From: Sipunculus nudus
Lineage: Eukaryota > Annelida > Sipuncula > Golfingiida > Sipunculidae
Assembly (NCBI GenBank): GCA_026874595.1
Contig: CM049318.1
Location: forward strand, 51,364,750-51,428,749
Direction: 5' to 3'
Length of the DNA: 64,000 bases
This document shows positions 55,000 through 64,000 of this stretch, piece by piece. Made by a program: the position numbers and the translations under genes. The stretch's first letter is position 1. Each line of letters opens with the position of its first letter. A model generated the notes under the pieces. It did not search any database and was not told the origin of the DNA. It saw only the letters and a program-made list of their open reading frames with translations.

Positions 55000-56012
55000 A
55001 TTATCCATCCAGCATACATTCCTTGCACCACAAATGATTAAACAGACAAAAAGATTTCTGGCAAATGTAAATGATATAAACTGACATTGTAACAGTGAAA
55101 TTCTGAAGGTACATTAACATTTACTATGCATAATATCTCAAGCTTTTAGTTTGCTTCAGCTGAATATAATACGGGAATTTCCCAGCAAAACCATCATAGC
55201 ACACAGATTAGTCCCCAATCCACCTGAGCTATAGTGATCACCCTTTTTCCATCATCTGTATGAAGCTCAGCAGTAAGTTCAGCTAAAAAGTACAACCAAA
55301 CTCTTATGAGACCCACTGAAATAGTCTTGTTCCTGTAACCTGACAATTGCATACCCCTGAACATTTGACATGTCATTTGATCAAATTGGTTTCTGTTGGG
55401 CTGTGAAAGGAAATATATGTCACAATAGGAAAATATTTATGAACAAAAATTGCACACAGGGTAACTTTTGCATATAATGGCAAAGTACCTGAGGCAGAAC
55501 AAGATGTCTTCATGCAAAATATAACATACTGATGTTTGTCATACATAAAAGGTAATTAAATTCATCAGTCTCTAATAAAATTGCATATGTTTTGCATATA
55601 TTAACATTCATAACCCATCTGATGTGCTTACCCCTAGTGGCAAAGGGTCAAGAATACCATTGTATAACCAGTATTATAAAAGGTAATCCTTTATATAGGG
55701 TCTACTCATTCCCCCTAAGAAAAATTCATTCCTATAAATACATATATAAACTTAATGTATAGCCAATATATGTGGACGAACTGAACATACTGGAACTGAC
55801 ATAGAACATACTGGACTTACCTGTACCTATAGTGACTGTTTCATCTACTCATGTCAGCAGGTTTAATCACCCTGCAGGAAAGCTACAAGACTGATTTAAT
55901 CAGACTTAATATTATAAAGCCCTGTCATATATTGAGTCTGATATCCATACTGTGAGAGATTCTACAATATAAGCCACAGTATAAGATCTGTTGCATCTTA
56001 ATTCTTTGACTT
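55000..56012. other. Unassigned non-coding sequence
   Basis: No exon is supported. A short piece at 55165-55200 (TTTCCCAGCAAAACCATC) is a fragment of the repeat at 4741-4890. CTGAGCTATAGTGATCACCC at 55223 is a relic of a family B 5' end. Confidence 0.4.
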
Positions 56013-56260
56013 CCTGGGACCTGGATAGCTGAGTGGTAAAATGCTCGGCTTTCTCCGCTGGCAACCCGGGTTTGATTCCTGGTGTGGCTATGAGAGTGGG
56101 TTGTAGTGGCCCATCCAAGGTCGGTGGTTTTCTATGGATCCTCCGGTTTCCTCCACCCTTACCGACTACCGAACGCCAACATGCCAGCCATGGAGAGTGC
56201 CTTATATTAGTTATTATAACTAGTTGTACAATCCATGTAAAATAAATAAAGTTTACTGCC
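56013..56260 (+). mobile_element. tRNA-type SINE with a Meta-like central domain
   Basis: An A-box-like TAGCTGAGTGGTAAAATG near 56026 and a B-box-like GGGTTTGATTCC near 56069 mark a tRNA-derived head. The body contains GGTCGGTGGTTTTCT and CCTCCGGTTTCCTCCACC, which resemble the conserved Meta domain of animal MetaSINEs. The tail ends with AAAATAAATAAAG. The 70- and 127-codon ORFs over it are not genes. Family assignment is from memory of the domain and not aligned. Confidence 0.75.
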
Positions 56261-56680
56261 CAATAAGAAGACACAGGATTACACCATTTTGACAATGATG
56301 AATATATGTTTCATGGTTTATATACCAGCAAAATTTAAAATTGGATCCTACTTTTTAAACATTAACTGACCTTTTTACCAGAGGCATATCAGAGAGTTTA
56401 GTAGGAACAGCAAAGAGCATACTCATACAGGCACTAGAACACCTCACTGGGAGCCACGCTGACTCAGGTACTGATAGCCAGAAATTCGTCACATTTTTTT
56501 AAACAGGCCGGCATTGAAGGATGATGCGCTGGACGGGGTAACACGTGCAGTTCACACTAGTTACAAAGGCATTGGGTGTTGTGTAGTGTGGAGTTTATAT
56601 TATAGAAACTCACTGTGTGGCTATCAGGCTCAATATAAGGCAGGGCCTTGTTATATTGAGTCTGATTAAATTGGATTTAG
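56261..56680. other. Unassigned non-coding sequence
   Basis: Contains words related to ATATTGAGTCTGATTAAAT that also occur near 55905-55940 in another order, so probably decayed repeats. No gene. Confidence 0.35.
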
Positions 56681-56957
56681 TAAGCGACATACTGCATGTG
56701 GCAGACTTGTATTTTGATGTGACAACGCGATGTTCCAGAAATTGACGCCACTACTTATTAAGTGGCTGTGCATAAAAAGTATATGCTCCTCATGCATATA
56801 GTAGTGACAGTTTCTTCCTTTTGTGTCAGCCGATTTTATCAAACAGCAGAACTGCTACTGTTCACCTAAAGACGACTAATCAGCAGGTTGTAGAATTCTG
56901 GAACATTGTGTTGTAACATCAAATTACAAGTCTGCCACATGCAGTTTATCGTTATAC
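56681..56957. mobile_element. MITE with inverted repeats of about 60 bp
   Basis: The left arm (about 56681-56747) includes CTGCATGTGGCAGACTTGTA and GATGTTCCAGAA; the right arm (about 56893-56957) includes TTCTGGAACATTGTG and TACAAGTCTGCCACATGCAG. The arms pair over most of their length around a spacer of about 145 bp. No transposase. Confidence 0.75.
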
Positions 56958-57546
56958 ACTGCAGTTGTCCCAGATCTCCCTTGGTGTAACCGCTGCTTTG
57001 TATAACAAGATTCTCTGGGTTCCAACAACAGAGCAAAGACTTGTATAATCAGACCAATGAGAGCATAGTATTGCATATACTATAACAATATCAGACCCAA
57101 AATAATCCAACTCTCATTGATCAAAATTCTTGGATCTGGGCTTACTAGATCTGCATGGTAGTGATATACACAGCAAAGCCTGATATTGTACACAGTGTTC
57201 AAGTGGAAGGAATGATAGAATGGGTGTAGTGTAAATGGAACCTGCCATGATGTAAGATGCATCTTTAGATAATTACTGTTGGTATTGCACTAAGAATGTC
57301 AATGTACATGATTGGCTTACAGTAAATAAAATACCTAAAATCTTTGTAAACACTAAATGCTAAACTGGTGTTTTTAACAACGGCACAAGTTCACTGAAGT
57401 AAGCAAAATACTTAAATAGGGTCTAAAAAGTGTTGGTATTAATAGCAGTTGTTTAATTAATTTATTTAATATGATAATATCATGGGTATGGTCAAACAAG
57501 TACTTGGATATATTTTCCAAGCAATGTCACCAGCCTCTGATCTTCC
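56958..57546. other. Unassigned non-coding sequence
   Basis: No exon, repeat or RNA gene is supported. Confidence 0.4.
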
Positions 57547-57571
57547 TCACACACACACACACACACACACA
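57547..57571. repeat. (CA)n microsatellite
   Basis: Uninterrupted CA repeat of 24-25 bases. Confidence 0.95.
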
Positions 57572-58494
57572 TGGGATGCACAAAAAGATACAATGGATTG
57601 GACCAAAAATTCATCTTATGCCATTTGATGATGTAACATCACAAGAGAGAACCTGGATGATTGTGCATAATATACCGGTAAGTTATAACACACAATTAAT
57701 GTAAAATTCATACACCACTGCATGCCTTTTCAAATATAGCTAAAAACTAGGGGGCACTGAGTGAGAGAATTGACACTAAATGTAACACCATTAAGATACA
57801 TTGCGAAATAAAATAAAGGTACATCTGATAACTATATTTTTACCCTGCACTATCATATGTTGGTAAATTTATAATAATAATAGTATTTTGTACAAATATC
57901 AATTTGATAAACATGCTTCCACATAAAAAGTACGGTTTTACATCTCAGAGAAGAGACAAAACCAACAGTGCCAAAATGCAAAAAAGAGATATGACAATGG
58001 CCTGCTTACATGAAACTGGCAAAAGAAAGTATTATCAAAACATTTTGTGACCTCCCAGGCAGAAACGGATTGACAATATGGACAATAAAAACATATATGT
58101 ATGTGGTCCTGAAATATGAAGGCACAAAATTCTCACTGCTGAGTCACAAATTAAAAATACATCATTCACGGATATATGAATATTGCTAAGGTAAATATGC
58201 CCGTCTGGTTCAGGCTTGCCTGTCTTCTCTGTGTGACACAATATAAGCTAGCTATTTGTAATCAATGAATCTGAATTGGATAAGTTTTAAGTCACTCAGA
58301 AAAGAAGATTACAAATAGGGCCAATACTGAGACTTATGAATGCATAAGCAAATAACCACAGGTTCACCAAGCTGGACCCCTTTTTTTACCTACTGGCTTT
58401 TTCACACAGAGGCTAAGACTCCAGCTTTAACAGACCTAGCAGACAGTCAAATTTGACAGAACTTAAAGTGACATAATCAAGAGCAACATGATGC
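57572..58494. other. Unassigned sequence downstream of the YEATS-like gene
   Basis: No exon is supported; may include 3' flank of the minus-strand gene. Confidence 0.35.
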
Positions 58495-58660
58495 CTTTTC
58501 TTTCACACTCTAAGTTCAGTTTTGCTTTTTACAAACTATATCCAGCAAAAGCATCCCAGCACATGAGGTCAGTACCTCTCCTTCAGCTGCTTAACACCTT
58601 GTTATGGTTCTGCTTGTGAGTAAACATGGTCCATGTGATCAGGTCCCTTTAAACCCTAAT
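58495..58660. repeat. Copy of the fold-back repeat at 4741-4890
   Basis: Shared words in the same order: CCAGCAAAAGCATCCCAGCA, CACCTTGTTATGGTTCTG, GAGTAAACATGGTCCATGTG and GTCCCTTTAAA at the end. Confidence 0.6.
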
Positions 58661-59102
58661 TATCAGAAACTGATGTTACTTCTGGGCTACTACATGGAAT
58701 GTGTGGAGAGGGAGGGGTGACATAGTCAGGGGCCATGTCAAGACTATCACGGTAAAAAGAGTTGTGCACCCTCATTTTTGTCCCTTGTACATGCTTCTAA
58801 TGGGTGGTCATTTGCAAGTCCAAAATTTCTGGTAAGATGTGTGAGTAATCTTCCTAGACATGGGCAGGAATGAAATAAGCATTAGAATTAGCATTAGTTT
58901 TGCATAATCTGGCTAGATTTACTGACAAGTTGGGCCATCTGCTAGGCCCAGAATCTGGGCCAGTATATAAATTATAAAGAAGCTGGGTCCAACCAAGTAA
59001 CATGCTATAAAAATAACCATGCATGGTAAAGCAGAATTAAAGCAGAATCACTGACATTACAGCAAATCTATGGTTAATATATATATCTCAGTAATATTAC
59101 AT
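58661..59102 (-). other. Probable 3' UTR or flank of the YEATS-like gene
   Basis: Non-coding sequence just downstream of the stop codon on the minus strand. No unambiguous poly(A) signal could be fixed. Confidence 0.4.
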
Positions 59103-60400
59103 TTATTTATATCTGTATCCTCTTGCTTCATGATGATGATGCTGATGATGATAATAATGACTACCAGATGTATCACTTCCACTCCTTTCTCTATAACCAG
59201 TACCCCTTGATCTGTTATTAGACACAGGCAAGTAGCCCCCACGGTTAGTATAAAATGAAGCTTGTCCATCACTTTGAGAGCGTTGATACCGGTCAAACTG
59301 AGACTCCGCCCTCTGAAGTGTTTTTGTGTCACTCACACTTCTCTGATAATAGTCTGTGTCATGGTAGCCCCGCCCCCTTTGTCTGGGGCTGCGTCCCCTA
59401 GTCCTACCCCTCCCATAATCATTATAACCCCGTCCTCTATTAACTTGATATCCTTGAGAAAATTTCTGATTATCAGGTAAACTAATTCTCCGATAACTCT
59501 CTTTTTGTTCTGAAGAAGTCCTTGTTTCTTGACTATAATGAGAATGGTGCCTCATGGGGGGCCTCTGGTATGGATGGTGAAATCTTGGTGCATTGAAAGA
59601 CATTCCACCATTTTGTTCTGTCACAGGACTTGCATGTAATGGCTGACAGCTTTGAGTAGCACTGCTGCAAGAACTGGTTTCATCTGGTCCAATGGTGAAG
59701 TGCACTTTGTCTGGATTGCAATCCTGGTCAGACTGAAAAACTCCTGGTTGATCCACAGGAAACAGTTTATGTTTGGCCTCATTCCATTGTTTTTCGTCTG
59801 ATTCATCAGTCAGAGTCATCTGAGAATCAAAGTCACCAAAAGACAGCTCTGATTGGCCAGCAGGTTGTATCTCCTGCTGTGATTGGCTGATATGTTTATT
59901 TGGGTTTCTCTGTGTTTCACTTGAAGCTGGCAGTGATTTATGGTCTTGAACAGACATTCGTCTGTCTGTATGAGCTTTTCCACCTGTCACTGGGGCTGAC
60001 AGGTTACGATTCCTTTGGGAAGATTGAAGTTTAACTGTGGAGATGTCTGATTGGTTGAGACTATGTAAAACAGGCTGTGATTGGCTGGGGAAGATACCAG
60101 GACTTCTGGATGGTGTGCTTGGTGTGGACGGTGAGCGTGGAGCATACTTCAGCTGGTAACTTGTAGAGTCACTGGTACTTGGTGAAGGGGTCGCAGACTG
60201 CCCGCTGCTCCACGGACTTCCACTGGACCACATCTGGGCATGAGAGGGGGATCTTGTGGCTGGGTCATTGTGGTTTGGGGACGGATTCTTGGAAGGACTG
60301 CCACTGGAAGGAAGCAGACTCCCATTTGATGGCAGAGGAGGCCACTGTTGAAGCTGGGAAGGCGAGCTCTGCTTACTGACTGCCTCAGCCCATGCTCCTC
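59103..60400 (-). CDS. Last coding exon: low-complexity Ser/Pro/Gln and RG/His-rich tail
   Basis: The acceptor ATACTTTAG ends at 60401 and the phase-1 join reads KA-GGAWAEAVSKQ. It is largely disordered: SP and TP dipeptides, then RRISLPD, RGRGYNDYGRGRTRGRSP, YHHQHHHHEARGYRYK and TAA. RG motifs suggest RNA binding or arginine methylation (inference). The ORF also opens upstream of the acceptor (to 60479), which is intron. Confidence 0.88.
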
Positions 60401-63400
60401 CTAAAGTATAAATTATCATCATGGTTTGGCTGTGTTTCTTAGCATGTAAACTGTAAGAAATACATTTCTGACAAGCCAATCATATATTCAACATTTTACA
60501 TTCATGTTTGGTGAGGTGTAAAAATATAATTCAATGAAATACAGAATTAATCTATGATACAAAATCATAGCTTTGATGAAAGAAATAAAATTCTAAAACA
60601 ATAATTTGTTATAAACAATTAGGGGTTGCTAGCTAGCAGCATATCTGTCAATCGGACACGAGTCTAGGAGACATCAGTGGCAGCACATTAGCCACAAGCC
60701 ATGTTGAAACTGTGATGAAAATCTAGATGAGAAAACAATTTTATTTCACTTTTAGGACACACTGACTTCAAGTATTATGACCAAAATGGCAAACTATTAA
60801 ATGTGTTTATTTTCTAACAACACCCAACATGTGTGAAAGAAATTTTGTTACAGCTCAACAACATGATAAATCTTCCTTCTTGTTTGTTGAATTTCTGACT
60901 AATTACATGAGTGCCTTCCACAGGTTATGTGACTGACATGCATTGTTTGAGGATTAGGAAATTATGGCAGTCACCATAGAGATGATATTTACATCATCTA
61001 AATTTGTCCATTCACAGGATTTCTTTTGTATGATATCATCATTCACAGTCACTAAAGATTACCACTATGTACGTATACATTTACATCTTTGCTACAGGAT
61101 GGATGGGCATTGCAGTGCAGTTTTCAGTATGACTGCCATCAGGACTAAAAGTTTGGGCAATTCAGTCAAATTAAGAGACCAACTGAGTCATGTATTAGGC
61201 TCCAGCTGGGATGAGACACTACTGATAAGGAGTGTGGTGTGTCAAACAGAAATCAGAACAGGAAAATTACAAAAATTTAGCCTACCTGCTTTGATGTCCA
61301 GAGGGGTTATAGCATTTTCCAATTTTTTCATGCTCCACACCCCCTGCAGCAATGGACTGCTCTGACTGTGAATCAGTGGTTTGTTTGGCACTGGGGCAGG
61401 GGACCGTTCCACTTCTGGTGGAGGGGGTGTCACAACTCTTTTCAGTGTAATCTCTACAGTTTTCTGACTGACAGCACCTTTATCAGCAGGGTCTAGGTTA
61501 TGGCTAAATTTGATGCTTTTAGGTTTCTTCACCTTGTCCTGTGACGGAACATTAGAATCTTAATATTAATTATTAACTCCTGGTGGAAGAACTTGTTTGA
61601 AAAAAATAATAATATACACAATTAATGCTTTTAAGAACATCATTATAAATCACTTAAATTTTACAGTTAATAAAGATAACAAACAGAAAACTAAACTTTG
61701 TAAAACTAGTGTAATGAGTTTGATCAAAACAAAGTAATACAAACAAGAAATATTAAAAAAAAAATGAAACAAAAGAATACCTAGAGTAAATATGGTCTAA
61801 TTAAAAATATTAACATGACTTATGTCAGCATGTTAAATACAAAATACAACTCTGATAGTTAAATATATGAAGGTGACACCAATTAATATGACATATTTTC
61901 GGGACAAATGTATACATATTTAATGTGATATCAATATACGTGATATAATTGAAATTACAGTGATTAAAAGTCTGCTCTATTGTATAGTTTTTGGAAACAA
62001 ATCAATGAAATGAGATTTTAAAGAATTTTAATTTTTCAAACATAAATTTTCTTACCTCAAATGTGACAATACAGTCTACGACCATGCCATCTATCATACC
62101 CACAGCCCACTTATCCATCACAAATGGAGGCTGCAAAAGGAGAATACAGCTGTCAGATAAAATTAAGGGCATAATAATATGAATATATATATTTCTTACA
62201 ACAAGCTTTTTAACATTGATTAAGCCAAACTAGATGTGGCTGGACAATGGTCCTCAGAGGGCCCCGCGTTTCTGCTAGTGCTTGACTAGTTTACATATGG
62301 GTAAAAATTAAGTTAAATTTGAAAAATATGACAAAAAGAAACAGGTTTTTTTTCCATATGCATATGGGAAGAATTCCTACTGGATTAAATGATATTAAAG
62401 AAGCTATGTCTGAAATAATGTGTGCAATAGAAAATCACCGAATGTAGTCTGTTAGCCATATTTGATTTTGAGCAAGTCTGTAATTCAATAGGTCTGGAGC
62501 CCTTATAAGTACCAATCATCCCTGTGATTGGAAAGGTGCAGTTGGTTGTTGTTGAGTTATCGCACACAAAAGAAAATCAGTGAATGGGCTGTGGTGGCCA
62601 TATTAGAATTCTGACAGGTCTGTAATTCAATAAGTCTGGAGCCCTTATAGGTACCAATCATCACTGTGAATTTGGTAAAAGCTGCAGTAGGTTGTTGCTG
62701 AGTTATCGCACGTGAAAGAAAATCAGCGATCGGGCTTTGGTGGCCATATTGGAATTCTGACAGGTCTGTAATTCAATAGGTCTGGAGCCCTCATAGGCAC
62801 CAACCATCCCTTATGCTCCTGAGGCAGGGGAAATCTTGCGCTTCTAAAGAAGCAACTGATTTTCACAGCTGGAATAATTCTAAATGATTTGTTTTATAAA
62901 CTTTAATAAAATTAAATAAAATTTGACACTATTTTCTTAAGCCCTTAAAAATATTTCTTTTAAAAGGAGTGTAATTCATCTAATAATAGTGATTTATCTG
63001 AAGTTTTTTTTCACATTTGAAACCTGATGTACTGTTTCCCATGCAATATTACAGTCATCAATTCCTTATAACCTTTTGTCCTCTGAAATGTGTAAATAAT
63101 CTAATGATCTCAACATTATGTTCATGATTACATGTTACGAGGACCTTTTGATATACCTGTGTAATCCTGAAGGTGTCGCTGGCCCAGCGTTTACACAGGA
63201 ACGTGACGTGTTTGATACAGGTTAACACGCTGTCTCCATCCTCCTCATCATCATCATCAGCCTCCATGTACATCTTCCATTTGTGTTCCTGTTAAAACAG
63301 ATTGACACAAAAGATTGATTAATTAATTAGCTTTTAATGCACTAATGTGAGCGAACATTTTGAAACCCAGTCTCATAGCCCTACCATGAGGGTAAGGTCT

Positions 63401-63670
63401 GTTAGATACTTACAATTATCTGTTAATAATACTTAGGCAGACAACATCCCTTGAGAAATGAACTACATCACTACATGTCAACAGAGAGACTGAAGCTGCA
63501 GTAGCACTGTCTTCAGGGGAGGGATAAAATACTAAACCTTAATACATGTTCAATAATATTTTTTATCTAACCTGTGGTGATCCTCCCAGCCACATGTGGG
63601 CACCAAACAGAAATGTGATGGTCTGTTTCTTGTAGACAGGAGATGTGGCTCTGCCATTGTCCTTGCTTGT
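59103..63670 (-). CDS. YEATS-like domain protein with RG/His-rich tail (3' part of gene, unrecognised orthologue)
   Basis: Five exons on the minus strand (63670-63572, 63288-63157, 62130-62056, 61538-61286, 60400-59103) join in frame. The first four encode a region that resembles the YEATS beta-sandwich: ITFLFGAHMW, EHKWKMYME, a strand IKHVTFLCKRWASDTFRITQ, PPFVMDKWAVG, VVDCIVTFEDK and KKPKSIKFSHNL, in the order seen in YEATS proteins (HxWxV..., VxxVxFxLH, PPFxV, F...D). The usual GWGEF segment is replaced. The C-terminal exon of about 432 codons is Ser/Pro/Gln-rich, then RG-rich (RGRTRGRSPRQRGRG), ending in a His/Tyr run. In canonical YEATS proteins the domain reads acylated histone lysines; whether this one does is unknown. 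The N-terminus lies right of the window. YEATS assignment is by eye only. Confidence 0.7.
61286..61538 (-). CDS. Exon ending the YEATS-like region, with proline-rich linker
   Basis: The acceptor CCGTCACAG ends at 61539; 84 codons plus one base; donor AGCAG|GTAGGC. It contains KPKSIKFSHNLDPADKGAV, VEITLKRVV and then TPPPPEVERSPAPVPNKP. Confidence 0.88.
62056..62130 (-). CDS. Short exon of the YEATS-like region
   Basis: 25 codons in phase 0 between acceptor CTTTTGCAG and donor TTTGAG|GTAAGA: PPFVMDKWAVGMIDGMVVDC and then IVTFE. PPF and the VxxxVxF pattern fit a YEATS strand pair. Confidence 0.88.
62131..63156 (-). repeat. Intron with three tandem units of about 145 bp (62410-62800)
   Basis: CTGTAATTCAATAGGTCTGG or its variant recurs at 62478, 62620 and 62766. 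Each unit also has GAAAATCA, a GTTGTTGTTGAG- or GTTGTTGCTGAG-type word and GTTATCGCAC. Downstream is AT-rich unassigned intron. Confidence 0.7.
63157..63288 (-). CDS. Exon with HKW and acidic insert of the YEATS-like region
   Basis: 44 codons in phase 0: EHKWKMYMEA, then an acidic DDDDEEDGD loop, then CIKHVTFLCKRWASDTFRIT. Acceptor GTTTTAACAG, donor ACACAG|GTATAT. Confidence 0.9.
63572..63670 (-). CDS. First visible exon of the YEATS-like region
   Basis: 33 codons in phase 0: TSKDNGRATSPVYKKQTITF then LFGAHMWLGGSPQ. Acceptor CTTTCAG ends at 63671; donor CCACAG|GTTAGA. Confidence 0.88.
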
Positions 63671-63738
63671 CTGAAAGAAATATAATATCATATGTATACG
63701 GGGGACCCATGGGTCATGTTGCTCAGCTTACAGAACTA

Positions 63739-63896
63739 CAGTGGAATCCCACAATTCCAACCAAAGTTGTTGTAATTTGGGATGGTTGTATTTGTGAAAT
63801 TCTAAGTGACCTGGATCACATATTTGGGACAAAGAAAAGTGGCGCAATTGTGGGATGGTCGCAGTTGTGAGGTGGTTTCATGGCAGGGCTGCACTG
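63739..63896. mobile_element. TA-flanked MITE with CAGTG ends (158 bp)
   Basis: CAGTGGAATCCC at the left and GCTGCACTG at the right, flanked by TA at 63737-63738 and 63897-63898. Internal words CACAATTCCAACC and GGTCGCAGTTGTGAGG pair loosely. Pogo/Tigger-like by its ends. Confidence 0.6.
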
Positions 63897-63932
63897 TACT
63901 AAATTATATTGACCAACCAGTAGGAAAGGTAC

Positions 63933-63947
63933 CTCCGGACTAGTCAC
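63933..63947 (-). CDS. Possible 15-base microexon
   Basis: On the minus strand CATTTTCAG|GTGACTAGTCCGGAG|GTACC gives five codons (VTSPE) in phase 0, compatible with the exon at 63670. A 15-base match can occur by chance. Confidence 0.3.
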
Positions 63948-64000
63948 CTGAAAATGATTGACACAATGATCAGGAGTAAGGATTAACCTACTGAAAAGGA

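Noticed and set aside
54727-55031. Poly-Gly and poly-Pro ORFs
   Set aside because: They are produced by the (CGG)n tract in a mobile element.
59262-59480. Plus-strand ORFs opposite the YEATS-like gene
   Set aside because: They are antisense shadows of the last coding exon.

Overview
The window is nuclear DNA from an animal, most likely a marine lophotrochozoan and probably a mollusc (inference). It is AT-rich, its genes have many short exons with GT-AG introns of up to several kb, and it is packed with GTCCGTC-containing repeats, (TA)n tracts, MITE-like inverted repeats and a tRNA-type SINE. No operon, CRISPR, rRNA or prokaryotic feature is seen. Species cannot be read from the sequence.

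Three protein-coding genes are supported. (1) The 5' part of an NFX1 orthologue lies on the minus strand at 1851-3786. It has a PAM2 motif, an RG/QG-rich region and the first half of the RING finger; the rest is beyond the left edge. (2) A complete concentrative nucleoside transporter (SLC28/CNT) lies on the plus strand at 28750-47513. Twelve well-supported coding exons plus one tentative exon join in frame to about 675 residues, close to the size of human CNT3. A CpG-rich segment at 22390-22845 is a candidate promoter and untranslated first exon. (3) The 3' part of a minus-strand gene lies at 59103-63670 (possibly from 63947). It encodes a YEATS-like beta-sandwich region followed by a long low-complexity, RG-rich and His-rich tail; I do not recognise its orthologue. 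The three genes show no obvious pathway link beyond adjacency.

The rest is dominated by mobile and tandem DNA. The most interesting structure is a set of at least three repeat families (called A, B and C here) that share one architecture: a palindromic 5' end, an internal array of about 140-340 bp units, a copy of the 5' palindrome arm in inverse complement near the 3' end, a short 3' hairpin, and a CTAG or CTTG terminus followed by T. This matches the layout known for non-autonomous Helentron elements (HINE/DINE-1 type). One family A copy sits inside a family B copy, and a second family B copy preserves the empty T-rich target. Two of the family B arrays (3.4 and 4.2 kb) and the single family C element lie in SLC28 introns.

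Other mobile DNA includes a 1378 bp TA-flanked inverted-repeat transposon with an empty paralogous site (5390-6767), an 861 bp solo LTR inside a family A copy (12839-13699), a related LTR piece with a 500 bp tandem duplication (10257-11260), a decayed LINE reverse transcriptase (9085-9779), several MITEs and a Meta-like SINE (56013-56260). Long stretches at 16.7-20.7 kb, 24.3-26.9 kb, 47.5-51.5 kb and 55.0-59.0 kb hold no gene I can support.
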